DNA from: an uncultured Carnobacterium sp. | Lineage (GTDB): Bacteria; Bacillota; Bacilli; Lactobacillales; Aerococcaceae | DNA: 10,451 nucleotides | Assembly: GCA_905371865.1 (NCBI GenBank) | Contig: CAJPNA010000034.1 | Location: forward strand, 1 to 10,451 | Direction of reading: 5' to 3' | Shown: piece by piece, positions 1 through 7,256 of the stretch | Position numbering within the stretch: position 1 is the first letter of the stretch | Layout of the letters: every line of letters starts with the position of its first letter | Notes under the pieces: model-generated | The model's input: the letters and a program-made list of their open reading frames with translations, nothing else | What the model was told of the DNA's origin: nothing | Database searches by the model: none | Translations under genes and position numbers: made by a program

Positions 1-44
1 GACTTTGACTCCGTCATTCGTTGGTTCGAATCCAGCTACCCCAG
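1..44 (+). tRNA. tRNA-Gln (TTG anticodon), 3' part only
   Basis: The window opens inside the anticodon arm of a tRNA. The anticodon loop is CTTTGAC (3-9) with anticodon TTG at 5-7, which reads glutamine. Its 3' stem strand TCCGT follows. The T arm is GTTGG / TTCGAAT / CCAGC (20-36), and the acceptor 3' strand TACCCCA (37-43) is followed by discriminator G44. The 5' half lies outside the window. No CCA is encoded, so it must be added after transcription. The identity rests on the anticodon and a general resemblance to Firmicutes tRNA-Gln. Confidence 0.93.
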
Positions 45-50
45 TCCTAC

Positions 51-75
51 AGGCACCGATTCCGGTGCCTTTTTT
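51..75 (+). terminator. Intrinsic terminator of the tRNA transcript
   Basis: AGGCACCG (51-58) pairs perfectly with CGGTGCCT (63-70) across a four-base loop and is followed by a T run (71-75). It lies seven bases after the tRNA end and would end that transcript. Confidence 0.93.
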
Positions 76-212
76 GTTGCCTAAAATTCCCATGAAAAGC
101 ACACACCCTGTACTGTCTTTCCCGTCCCACTGCTGAAACCATTCGTAATTTTCTTATTCACTCATTTTTCTGAGATGTACTGAAGGGAAAATTTTTAGAA
201 AGTTGTAATTAA

Positions 213-426
213 GAAGTAGTCTATGGAGTCTCAGAAGAACTCCTAACGGATTTCATCATAATAACAATAAGGTAATCGCAAGCAATGTGAATTACTGAGG
301 GTTAGCGATTTATCACTTACCCTCAGTTTGAAGCTTGCTACCCTTGAGACAAAGACTCAAGGGGGGACCGTTATTGTTATAATGATGAAAATAATTCATA
401 GGAGTTCTAAGAGACTCCATCTACTT
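213..426. other. Large branched foldback (possible structured RNA or MITE-like element)
   Basis: The outer arms fold back over more than 45 base pairs. AGTAG (215-219) pairs with 421-425, ATGGAGTCTC (223-232) with 411-420, AGAACTCCTA (236-245) with 399-408, and the 20-base arm 251-270 with 371-390 with one mismatch. The top of the stem carries two branches. One is GCAAGC (278-283)/GCTTGC (333-338) enclosing the hairpin ACTGAGGGT (294-302)/ACCCTCAGT (319-327). The other is CCCTTGAG (341-348)/CTCAAGGG (356-363) with loop ACAAAGA. The right arm ends in a T run (425-429), as a Rho-independent RNA end would. The AT-rich flanks (about 183-212 and 426-465) may extend the symmetry weakly. I do not recognise it as a named RNA family. 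A MITE-like foldback is equally possible. Confidence 0.6.
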
Positions 427-528
427 TTTACATAAGATTACTCTTATAATTTTTCCTTTAGCAAACCAATCATCCAAAATTAGTTAAAAAGTGAGAAAAT
501 TACGAAATGTTTCAAAAAGGTACTAAAA

Positions 529-548
529 ATTTCCTAACAATAGGAAAT
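529..548. promoter_or_regulatory. 8-bp inverted repeat, candidate operator
   Basis: ATTTCCTA (529-536) and TAGGAAAT (541-548) form a perfect dyad around ACAA. It covers the expected -35 position of the promoter whose -10 box is at 558-563. That placement suits a protein-binding site that represses, or activates at a weak -35. The binding protein is unknown; the PRD regulator encoded just downstream is the obvious candidate, by inference. Confidence 0.5.
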
Positions 549-563
549 CATTTTAGGTATAAT
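535..563 (+). promoter_or_regulatory. Probable promoter of the regulator/PTS operon
   Basis: A consensus -10 box TATAAT lies at 558-563, about 48 bases before the regulator start. At 17-base spacing the -35 position reads TAACAA (535-540), a poor match to TTGACA. The weak -35 would fit activator-dependent transcription, common for operons run by LicR-like regulators. Initiation would fall near 569-572. Confidence 0.6.
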
Positions 564-610
564 GGAATCAAAGAATCTGATATAGTCAAATTGAGGTGGA
601 GGGATTTTTA

Positions 611-2503
611 ATGAAACAACGACACCAACAACTATTGCACTTACTTGCACGCCACGAATGGATTAAAGGACGCGAATTAGCTTCCTGCCTCGGCGTTAGC
701 GCAAGAACAGTGCGTTCCGATATCGAACAAATCAATCGAGAAATGCCGCATATCATTCAAGCGGATCGCCAAAAAGGATATCACCTCGTGGCTTTCCAAC
801 AAAATCGATATGCAGACCCAGAAGGAATACTAAGAGCGCCACAAGATAGCGCAGAAAGAAGCGCCAACTTGCTGAAGCAGCTCTTGTTCAATGGGGAGGG
901 CGTTTCTATCGAAGCTTTTTGCGAGCAATGTTTTGTAAGCGCTAAAACGTTTGATATAGACCGCATTCGTGTCCAGCAACAACTTGAAAAATACGACGGC
1001 TTGGAACTCGTGACGAAGAATGGGGCACTTGTATTAGAAGGGCCAGAAGCCAGCAAGCGAAAATTGTATAGAGAACTACTGAAAAAAGAATTAAACGAAG
1101 ACTTCTTGAATAGTTCAGAGCTCATGAATGTGTATCCGGAGTTGGATATGGAGCAATTAGAGGCGATTATTTGGGCGAGATTAAAAGAGTATCGCTATTC
1201 GATTCGCAAAACACTCATGCCGTTTTTATTATTGCATTTAGGATTAGTCTTGCAACGAATACGTCATGGACAAACGGTGCAAGAGAGTGTTGTAGAAAAA
1301 CTAGATTTAGAAGTCGAAGCTACGATTGTTCGTTCGATTTTTAAAGAAATTCTAGGAGACAAAGAGATTCCGGAAGGAGAAATTCTTTCCTATGCGAAAC
1401 TCTTAAAGGCCTATCATAATTCAAGTGTGATTCAATCGGATATCTACTTTAAGGGCGAGAAAATCAACCTGGAGGAATTGACAAATAAGATTGATGGAAT
1501 GCTCTTTAAACGAATGGGCATCTCTTTCGTGGATCAAAAGGAATTCAAGGTGCGATTCCAATTACACTTGCAAGGGCTACTCGAACGAGTGCAGATGAAC
1601 TTAAGTCTACCTAATCATTATGTGCAAACCTTTAAGCGACAATATCCGCTGGTGTTTGATACGGCAGTTTCCGTGAGTCAGTATTTAATGAACGAGCTGC
1701 AATGTCAGATTACTGAAGAGGAAATTGGATTCCTTGCACTGCATATTGGTGCCGCGTATATGCAAGGAGCGACAAATGCGAAATTACGCGCGATCCTTAT
1801 TGCAAATACACAATATCCGTTGATTGCTGGAAGTGTCGAACGATTGAAGGAGCAGTTCCAACATCGGATGGAGTGTGTCGCAGAAGAATCGACGTTTACC
1901 ACAGGAGTAACCGAGTTTTATGAAGCGGATTTACTCATTACATTCGAGCAAATGGAACCACCAGTTGCGATTCCAGTCGTTCGATTAGGATTATTTTTCA
2001 ATACGCAAGACGAAATTCAACTCATTAAAATGATGAATCAACTTGAAACGCAGAAGATGAGTGAAACGATTCGCACGCAAATAGGGCAGTTGATGGATGA
2101 AGCTTTCTTCTATGCGAATGTGGATGCGACGAGCCGAGAAGAAATCCTACAGCAAATGGGTTCGCACTTAGAAGCAGCAGGTATTGTGACTGAGGACTTT
2201 CTACCATCGGTCATGAAACGCGAAAGTCTCTCTTCGACGGATTTCGATTATTCGATTGCGATTCCGCATCCATTGCATCCATCTAGCAAGCGTTCGATGA
2301 TTTCCATCGCGGTATTAAGAGAGCCGATTCAGTGGAATCATTTCCCAGTGAAACTCGTAATTTTACTCGCGTTGAAGGAAGAGGATATGGAATTCATGCA
2401 ACTCTTCTTACGATGGCTCGGGAAGCAACTGGACTCCCCGGACAAAATGATGTGTTTATTAGAAGCAAAAAATGTAGAGTCGTTTATTCAGGCGATTCGA
2501 TAA
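611..2503 (+). CDS. PRD-containing transcriptional regulator, BglG/LicR type, with EIIB-like and EIIA domains
   Basis: This 630-residue regulator should control the PTS operon downstream. Such proteins bind DNA through N-terminal helix-turn-helix domains and are switched by phosphorylation of PRD histidines and EII-like domains. An HTH_11-type domain covers roughly residues 1-60 and a second HTH/Mga-like segment 80-160. PRD1 lies around 180-285 (H209, H219) and PRD2 around 290-395 (H319, H378). An EIIB-like segment follows at about 392-475. A C-terminal EIIA of the fructose/mannitol kind covers about 490-630, with candidate phospho-histidine H553 in AIPHPL. The EIIB-like segment has no cysteine at the usual site (it reads LIANTQYP), so it probably does not carry phosphate. 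The ATG at 611 is preferred over an in-frame GTG at 596, because that GTG lies inside the ribosome binding site GGAGGG (598-603), seven bases before 611. The gene ends 16 bases before the IIA gene and is probably co-transcribed with it. Confidence 0.9.
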   Translation: MKQRHQQLLHLLARHEWIKGRELASCLGVSARTVRSDIEQINREMPHIIQADRQKGYHLVAFQQNRYADPEGILRAPQDSAERSANLLKQLLFNGEGVSIEAFCEQCFVSAKTFDIDRIRVQQQLEKYDGLELVTKNGALVLEGPEASKRKLYRELLKKELNEDFLNSSELMNVYPELDMEQLEAIIWARLKEYRYSIRKTLMPFLLLHLGLVLQRIRHGQTVQESVVEKLDLEVEATIVRSIFKEILGDKEIPEGEILSYAKLLKAYHNSSVIQSDIYFKGEKINLEELTNKIDGMLFKRMGISFVDQKEFKVRFQLHLQGLLERVQMNLSLPNHYVQTFKRQYPLVFDTAVSVSQYLMNELQCQITEEEIGFLALHIGAAYMQGATNAKLRAILIANTQYPLIAGSVERLKEQFQHRMECVAEESTFTTGVTEFYEADLLITFEQMEPPVAIPVVRLGLFFNTQDEIQLIKMMNQLETQKMSETIRTQIGQLMDEAFFYANVDATSREEILQQMGSHLEAAGIVTEDFLPSVMKRESLSSTDFDYSIAIPHPLHPSSKRSMISIAVLREPIQWNHFPVKLVILLALKEEDMEFMQLFLRWLGKQLDSPDKMMCLLEAKNVESFIQAIR

Positions 2504-2519
2504 GGAAGGAGGAAATCGT

Positions 2520-2837
2520 ATGGAAGGCATTGAGCTAGTGTGTTTTAAGATGATTAGCGCACTAGGTGCAGCAAAATCCAGTTTTATGGAGGCGGTGCAA
2601 GAAGCGCGTTTAGGCCATTTTGAAGAAGCGCGCCGTTGTATTGAAGAAGGAGATAAATATCATGCAGAAGGTCATGAAGCACACTTTGGCTTATTACAAC
2701 AAGAAACATCCGGTGAGCCGGTGCAATTATCTCTCTTACTGGTCCATGCTGAAGACCAGTTGATGAATGCGGAATTTCTTAAAATTACAGCTGAAGAAAT
2801 TATCGCCCTTTATGAACGGATTGAAAGTATTAAATAG
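2520..2837 (+). CDS. PTS system lactose/cellobiose-family IIA component
   Basis: A 105-residue cytoplasmic phosphocarrier, normal length for the lactose/cellobiose IIA family. These are small three-helix proteins that work as trimers and pass phosphate from HPr to IIB. The motif LLVHAEDQLM supplies the likely phosphorylated histidine H76, and D79 matches the conserved metal-binding aspartate. The family-typical alanine-rich first helix is visible (ALGAAKSSFMEAVQEAR). AAGGAGG (2506-2512) lies seven bases before the ATG. It follows the regulator by 16 bases and precedes IIB by 21 bases to its chosen start. Sugar specificity cannot be read from IIA. Confidence 0.93.
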   Translation: MEGIELVCFKMISALGAAKSSFMEAVQEARLGHFEEARRCIEEGDKYHAEGHEAHFGLLQQETSGEPVQLSLLLVHAEDQLMNAEFLKITAEEIIALYERIESIK

Positions 2838-2858
2838 AAACGGAAGGAGGAAATGAAA

Positions 2859-3185
2859 ATGAAAAGAATTTATCTATTTTGTAGTGCGGGGATGTCAACC
2901 AGTCTAGTGGCTAGCAGAATGCAAGACGTGGCAGATAAGCATAATTTGCCGCTAGAAATTAAAGCGTTTCCAGACCGCAATATCGATACGATTTACGAGC
3001 AATACCATCCAGACGTAATCTTGTTAGGACCTCAAGTGAAATTCAAATTCAATGCGGTTCACGAAAAATACGATCCGATGGGAGTTCCTGTCGATGTCAT
3101 CAATCTCGAAGATTACGGAAACGCAGATGGCGAACGTATCTTGAAACGTGCCATTCAATTATTAAAATCAAAAAAAGAAAAATAG
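2859..3185 (+). CDS. PTS system lactose/cellobiose-family IIB component
   Basis: A 108-residue cytoplasmic protein that takes phosphate from IIA onto cysteine and gives it to the sugar bound by IIC. The N-terminal P-loop-like motif CSAGMSTS carries the active cysteine C8. The fold is the Rossmann-like IIB fold of the cellobiose type, with DVILLGPQVKFKF in the middle. Two ATGs are close together. The ribosome binding site AAGGAGG (2844-2850) is only two bases from the ATG at 2853 but eight bases from the ATG at 2859, so 2859 is chosen. That start gives the usual MKRIYLFCSAG N-terminus. Confidence 0.92.
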   Translation: MKRIYLFCSAGMSTSLVASRMQDVADKHNLPLEIKAFPDRNIDTIYEQYHPDVILLGPQVKFKFNAVHEKYDPMGVPVDVINLEDYGNADGERILKRAIQLLKSKKEK

Positions 3186-3197
3186 GAGGTTAGTACA

Positions 3198-4550
3198 ATG
3201 TTTGCAGGTTTAGAAAATACGATGGGGCGCGTGGCAGAACGCCTTAGCACGAACAAGGTGCTAGTTGCGATTCGTGACGGGTTCTTAGTCGGTACACCAT
3301 TAATTATCGTAGCATCCATTTTCCTTGTTATTGCCAACTTCCCGGTGCCAGGGTATAGCGACTTTATGGCGCAATTCTTCGGTAAGGGTTGGGAAAACTC
3401 GATGGATGCCGTGATTGATTCAACGTTTAGTATTTTAGCAGTTTTAGGGGCAGTTGGTATCGGGTATTCTTATGCCAAACAATTAGAGAGTGACGCCATT
3501 GCAGGGGGAGCTTTATCACTTGTCTGCTACCTCATCATGACTCCAAAAGTTCATCCAGCATTTGTGAACGAAGCTGGTAAAAAATTTAGTGGTTTTGCAT
3601 TCTCAAACCTTGGATCTGCAGGGGTGTTCTTAGCGATGATTACTGCCATTGTGTCAGTAAAAATCTTCGTAACGATTCAGAAAAAAGGATGGGTTATCAA
3701 ATTACCGGATGCAGTGCCACCAGCAGTTTATCATTCATTTGCAGCTTTAATTCCTAGTGCGTTTGCGATGTTCTTTGCTTTTGCAATCTATCTCATTTTC
3801 TCATTAACAGAATATCAATACGCACAAACATTTATTTATAAAGTGTTACAAGCTCCGTTAGAAGGATTCGGTCAAACAGTATTCTTCGAACCAATCTATC
3901 AATTCCTATCAACTCTATTCTGGTTCTTCGGAATTAATGGTCCAGCTGTAACAAATACAGTATTTAACCCAATTCACTTAGTATTAACAAACCAAAACTT
4001 AGAAGCATTTAAAGCAGGTCAACCATTACCAAACATCTTCACTGGACCTTTCGGGGACTTCTTCGGTAACTTCGGTGGTGGAGGTAGTACTTTATCACTT
4101 GTGTTCCTTATGGTCTTCCTTGCTAAATCGGAACGAATGAAGAAACTAGGTCGATTAGCCCTCATTCCTGGTATCTTTGGAATTAATGAAATGGTTACAT
4201 TTGGTTTGCCTGTTGTATTAAACCCAATTATCGCGATTCCATTCTTATTAACACCACTTGTAAATACAATCTTAGCAACAATCGCTACAATGGTAGGAAT
4301 TATCCCTTATACAACAGGGGCATCTCTCCCATGGACAACGCCATTCTTCTTCTCTGGATGGTTATCAACAGGTAGTATCGTAGCCGGATTCTTCCAAATC
4401 TTCTTGATTCTTTTAGGCTGCTTAATCTACTTCCCATTCTTCAAAGCATTGGATAACCAATACTTGAAAGAAGAAGCAGGCCCTAGCATGTTAACAGGTG
4501 ATGAATTAGACGACGTTGACTTAAACGACTTATCATTTGATGACTTATAA
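3198..4550 (+). CDS. PTS system lactose/cellobiose-family IIC permease
   Basis: A 450-residue polytopic membrane protein that binds and translocates the sugar. Length and layout match the family: N-terminal amphipathic segment, about ten hydrophobic segments, and the motif GINEMVTFGLPVVLNP (328-343) with candidate substrate-contact glutamate E331. Two family motifs look altered. The GIHG-type motif reads GING (245-248), and the proline after NE is methionine. Both lie near the substrate in the structure of Bacillus ChbC as I recall it, so an unusual substrate is possible. The C-terminal tail (about 425-450) is very acidic. AGGAGG (3184-3189) overlaps the IIB stop codon and lies eight bases before the ATG. 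Threonine codons switch from mostly ACG in the first third to almost all ACA later. Confidence 0.93.
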   Translation: MFAGLENTMGRVAERLSTNKVLVAIRDGFLVGTPLIIVASIFLVIANFPVPGYSDFMAQFFGKGWENSMDAVIDSTFSILAVLGAVGIGYSYAKQLESDAIAGGALSLVCYLIMTPKVHPAFVNEAGKKFSGFAFSNLGSAGVFLAMITAIVSVKIFVTIQKKGWVIKLPDAVPPAVYHSFAALIPSAFAMFFAFAIYLIFSLTEYQYAQTFIYKVLQAPLEGFGQTVFFEPIYQFLSTLFWFFGINGPAVTNTVFNPIHLVLTNQNLEAFKAGQPLPNIFTGPFGDFFGNFGGGGSTLSLVFLMVFLAKSERMKKLGRLALIPGIFGINEMVTFGLPVVLNPIIAIPFLLTPLVNTILATIATMVGIIPYTTGASLPWTTPFFFSGWLSTGSIVAGFFQIFLILLGCLIYFPFFKALDNQYLKEEAGPSMLTGDELDDVDLNDLSFDDL

Positions 4551-4587
4551 AATTACAAAAGCATAAGTCACAAGATTTCATAACATT

Positions 4588-4621
4588 GGGTGGCATGCAA
4601 AAAAAACGCTGCCACCTTTTT
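4588..4621 (+). terminator. Terminator-like hairpin inside the operon
   Basis: GGTGGCA (4589-4595) pairs with TGCCACC (4610-4616) over a 14-base A-rich loop and is followed by TTTTT (4617-4621). It lies in the 91-base gap between IIC and the GrdB-like gene, the only large gap in the operon. It would reduce read-through, or protect the 3' end of a regulator-PTS mRNA, making the second half less abundant. I find no clear promoter after it. Confidence 0.75.
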
Positions 4622-4641
4622 GTATAGAGAGGAGTGAACAG

Positions 4642-5145
4642 ATGAGAACACTATTATTATTTGACCAAGTTCAAGCAGGATACGGCGGAAAGGAACGTGG
4701 CGATACAGAATTAGGCCTTGAAAAGGGTGGGGTTGGTTCTTATTTAATGTTCAAAGACGACTTCGAAAAAGCAGGACTTACAGCGCTTGCGACGATTTAT
4801 TGTGGACCGGATTATTTCCAAGCGCATAAAGAAGAAGTGATTCATAAAATCAAAAATCTGATTTTAAAAACGAAAGCAGAAGTGCTGTTTGCAGGGCCAT
4901 GTTTTAACTACGGCACCTATGCGCAAATGGCAGCAGAAATTGCGTTAGTCATTCAAGAGCAAACCGACTGCAAGCCTTATGTGATTTGTTCGAAAGAGAA
5001 TGAAGAAACCATCGCAGCTTATAAAGATAAAGTCGTCTTACTCGAAATGCCGAAAAAAGGCGGCGTAGGCTTACGGGAAGCATTAGGCGGAGCCGTTGCG
5101 ATTATTAGCGGAGCCAAAGACGAAAGTGAACAAAGATTTCAGTAA
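4642..5145 (+). CDS. Short GrdB-like protein (glycine/betaine reductase component B family, N-terminal part only)
   Basis: A 167-residue protein resembling the N-terminal domain of component B of glycine, sarcosine and betaine reductases. The shared stretches are IYCGPDYF (52-59), the LFAGPCFNYGTYAQMAAE region (82-99) and the MPKKGGVGLREAL segment (136-148). Full GrdB is about 430 residues and carries its catalytic selenocysteine or cysteine in the C-terminal part. That part is absent, and no fragment of it follows, so this looks like a free-standing domain, not a broken gene. There are no other reductase components in the window, so amino-acid reduction is unlikely. The cysteines at 54, 88, 110 and 116 may matter. 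GAGAGGAG (4627-4634) precedes the ATG by seven bases. Its position suggests a step in the same catabolic pathway; the actual activity is unknown. Confidence 0.75.
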   Translation: MRTLLLFDQVQAGYGGKERGDTELGLEKGGVGSYLMFKDDFEKAGLTALATIYCGPDYFQAHKEEVIHKIKNLILKTKAEVLFAGPCFNYGTYAQMAAEIALVIQEQTDCKPYVICSKENEETIAAYKDKVVLLEMPKKGGVGLREALGGAVAIISGAKDESEQRFQ

Positions 5146-5160
5146 AAGAGGTGACAGAGA

Positions 5161-6123
5161 ATGTGGGGTATGATTGCGACATGGCGAATGGCGCTCGAAG
5201 GAATCCAGAAGGTGACCCCGAATTTAGAAGCGGGCGGAACTGCTGGAGATGCCATCGAAGGCGCGATTAAAGAAGTGGAAGACTTCCCTTACTTTAAATC
5301 TGTTGGATATGGCGGACTTCCAAATGAAGAGATGGAAGTGGAGTTAGATGCCGCTTATTTAGATGGATCGACGTTTGATTTTGGTGCGGTCTGCGCCTTG
5401 AAACAGTTCGCCAATCCAATTTCGGTGGCGCGTGCCTTGAGTGCTTATAAAGTGAATAATGTACTGGTTGGAGACGGGGCAGCAGCCTTTGCGAAAGCTC
5501 ATCATTTCGAAGAAAAAGACATGCTAACGGACCGTTCGAAGATTCATTTCCATAACCGATTGAAGGACATTGAACGAGAGCAACTTACACCATATGCCGG
5601 ACATGATACGGTCGGTATGGTGGGATTGGACCTAGCTGGAGACATGGTCGCAGGGACATCGACAAGTGGACTCTTTATGAAGAAACCAGGGCGTGTTGGG
5701 GACTCTCCATTTATTGGATCTGGATTATATGTCGATAGCACGATTGGTGGCGCCACAGCAACAGGCTTAGGCGAGGACTTGATGAAGGGCGTAATCTCTT
5801 ATGAAATCGTCCGCTTGATGAAAGAGGATCTCAGTCCGCAAAAGGCATGTGAGAAAGCCGTGAGCGACCTTGCAGAACGATTGAAGAGAACGCGTGGTGA
5901 GGCAGGAGATATCTCTGTAGTGGCCATGAATGCCAAAGGAGACTTTGGAGCAGCTTCCAATATCGAGAACTTCTCATTTGTTGTTGCGACAAGTGCATTA
6001 GCACCAACGGTATTCCGTGTGCATCCGCAAAGTGATGGCACGATGCGACATGAATTAGCGACAAAAGAATGGCTAGAATCGTATTTAGAAGAACGAATGA
6101 AGCCATTGGAGGTCAAAGAATGA
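5161..6123 (+). CDS. N(4)-(beta-N-acetylglucosaminyl)-L-asparaginase (glycosylasparaginase)
   Basis: A 320-residue N-terminal nucleophile hydrolase that cleaves the amide bond between a sugar and asparagine, releasing aspartate and a glycosylamine that breaks down to sugar and ammonia. It should self-cleave between D149 and T150 in HDTVGMV, freeing T150 as the nucleophile. Residues matching those I recall from the Flavobacterium (Elizabethkingia) enzyme are present at a nearly constant offset: W8, T168 in GTSTSG, R178 and D181 in GRVGDSP, and T201-G202 in ATATG. No signal peptide is visible, so it acts in the cytoplasm, unlike the exported Flavobacterium enzyme. AGAGGTGA (5147-5154) lies six bases before the ATG. 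Its stop overlaps the start of the next gene. In a PTS operon its substrate is probably phosphorylated, by inference. Confidence 0.92.
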   Translation: MWGMIATWRMALEGIQKVTPNLEAGGTAGDAIEGAIKEVEDFPYFKSVGYGGLPNEEMEVELDAAYLDGSTFDFGAVCALKQFANPISVARALSAYKVNNVLVGDGAAAFAKAHHFEEKDMLTDRSKIHFHNRLKDIEREQLTPYAGHDTVGMVGLDLAGDMVAGTSTSGLFMKKPGRVGDSPFIGSGLYVDSTIGGATATGLGEDLMKGVISYEIVRLMKEDLSPQKACEKAVSDLAERLKRTRGEAGDISVVAMNAKGDFGAASNIENFSFVVATSALAPTVFRVHPQSDGTMRHELATKEWLESYLEERMKPLEVKE

Positions 6124-7256
6124 ATCAAGAGGAATGGATTGCGGAACTAAAAGGAATTCAGCCTGCACTATTTGATGGACTGAGACGGATGGTCGCTATC
6201 CCAAGTATTCGAGGAGAAGCAGAAGATGGGGCTCCATTTGGTAGGGGACCTAGACAGGCGCTCGATGAAGTACTTGCGATTGCCAGTGAACTTGGATTTC
6301 AAACGAAGAATATTGATAACAAGATTGGATATGCACAGTACGGAGAGGACCAATCAGATGGCACTTACTATGGCATCTTTGGACACGTGGATGTAATGCC
6401 GCTTGGTGAAGGATGGATTTCTCCAGCATTAGCATTGACCATTCGTGACGGAAGACTCTACGGACGCGGCACATTGGATAACAAAGGGCCCATTCTATCG
6501 AACCTTTATGCGTTATACGTATTGAAGGAAAAAGGTGTTACCTTTGATAGACCGGTTCGAATTGTCTTTGGAACGAATGAGGAGACCGGATTTGGATGTG
6601 TAAAGCACTATTTAACCAAAGAAGTGCCTCCAACATTCGGGTGGACGCCAGACTGTAAATGGCCAGTCGTTTACGGGGAACGCGGTCGTCTCAGAGTACG
6701 ATTGTCTCTCCCTTCGGATAAAGTGTCCGGATTGTATACATTTGCCAACGAAAAACTTCTCCATACAAACCATCGCGGGGAAGAATTGGGCATTGCTTAT
6801 GAAGATAGTGATTTTGGGATGATGCAATTGCGAGGAGAAACGTTTGGAGTGGAAGACGGTCGTCATTATGTCGAATGGACGATGTGCTATCCAGCAAGTT
6901 GTACGAAAGGCGAGTTGATTGAGAAAATTAATGCGCATGTGCCAGAAGGTGGCGTGCTAGATGTGATTTCGCATTGGGATCCAGTGCTTTATGACAAGGA
7001 TTCCGCCTATGTGCAAGCCTTGCAAAAGGTGTATACGGATATCACGCAGAGCGATAGCGTTCCAGTGACGACAACGGGTGGAACCTATGCCAAAATCATT
7101 CCAAATATCATTGCGTATGGCCCAAGTTTCCCAGGGCAAAGAGATATTGCGCATTTGCCAAATGAATGGATCGGTATAAAAGACTTAGAAACAGATACGA
7201 TTATTTATGGATTAGCGCTACTCGCATTGTCGCGCATGAAAGAGGGGACGGTATGA
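6120..7256 (+). CDS. M20-family metallopeptidase, PepV-like
   Basis: A 378-residue cytoplasmic zinc-dependent hydrolase of family M20, which includes dipeptidases such as PepV and deacylases. The metal and catalytic residues are in order: H89 and D91 in FGHVDVMP, bridging D120 in GTLDNKG, catalytic E154 and metal-binding E155 in TNEETG, D178 in TPDCKWPV, and H345 in IAHLPNEW. The TPDxxWPVxxGERG and AHLPNE stretches look most like PepV. PepV is about 470 residues, so the lid domain here is shorter. The start at 6120 overlaps the upstream stop as ATGA, with GGAGG (6108-6112) seven bases before it; an in-frame ATG at 6069 lies inside the previous gene and is rejected. It probably trims a peptide or acyl group from the pathway substrate; a deacylase role is not excluded. 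Confidence 0.88.
   Translation: MNQEEWIAELKGIQPALFDGLRRMVAIPSIRGEAEDGAPFGRGPRQALDEVLAIASELGFQTKNIDNKIGYAQYGEDQSDGTYYGIFGHVDVMPLGEGWISPALALTIRDGRLYGRGTLDNKGPILSNLYALYVLKEKGVTFDRPVRIVFGTNEETGFGCVKHYLTKEVPPTFGWTPDCKWPVVYGERGRLRVRLSLPSDKVSGLYTFANEKLLHTNHRGEELGIAYEDSDFGMMQLRGETFGVEDGRHYVEWTMCYPASCTKGELIEKINAHVPEGGVLDVISHWDPVLYDKDSAYVQALQKVYTDITQSDSVPVTTTGGTYAKIIPNIIAYGPSFPGQRDIAHLPNEWIGIKDLETDTIIYGLALLALSRMKEGTV

Larger units (their letters stand above)
76..595. other. Intergenic region with no convincing coding gene
   Basis: This 520-base stretch separates the tRNA terminator from the regulator gene. I see no open frame with a plausible ribosome binding site. A 14-codon frame from the ATG at 90 lacks one. 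The recognisable content is the branched foldback at 213-426, a small dyad ATAAGA-TTAC-TCTTAT (432-447), and the dyad and promoter upstream of the regulator (529-563). Bases 76-180 show nothing I can interpret. Confidence 0.6.

Noticed and set aside
341..372. T-box-like antiterminator (AAGGGGGGACCG)
   Set aside because: It lacks the TGG bulge core and specifier-stem features, and the downstream gene is a PTS regulator, not an amino-acid gene.
445..450. Second TATAAT box as an upstream promoter
   Set aside because: No acceptable -35 at 16-18 bases; the region is AT-rich, where such hexamers arise by chance.
596..610. GTG start five codons upstream of the regulator ATG
   Set aside because: The GTG lies inside the ribosome binding site GGTGGAGGG; the ATG at 611 has ideal spacing.
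4596..4614. Catabolite-responsive element (AAAAAACGCTGCCA)
   Set aside because: The 3' half fits the cre consensus but the leading TG is absent, and these bases are explained by the terminator-like hairpin.
5799..6128. Minus-strand open frames under the glycosylasparaginase and neighbouring genes
   Set aside because: They are antisense shadows of well-supported coding regions, with no ribosome binding sites or recognisable domains.
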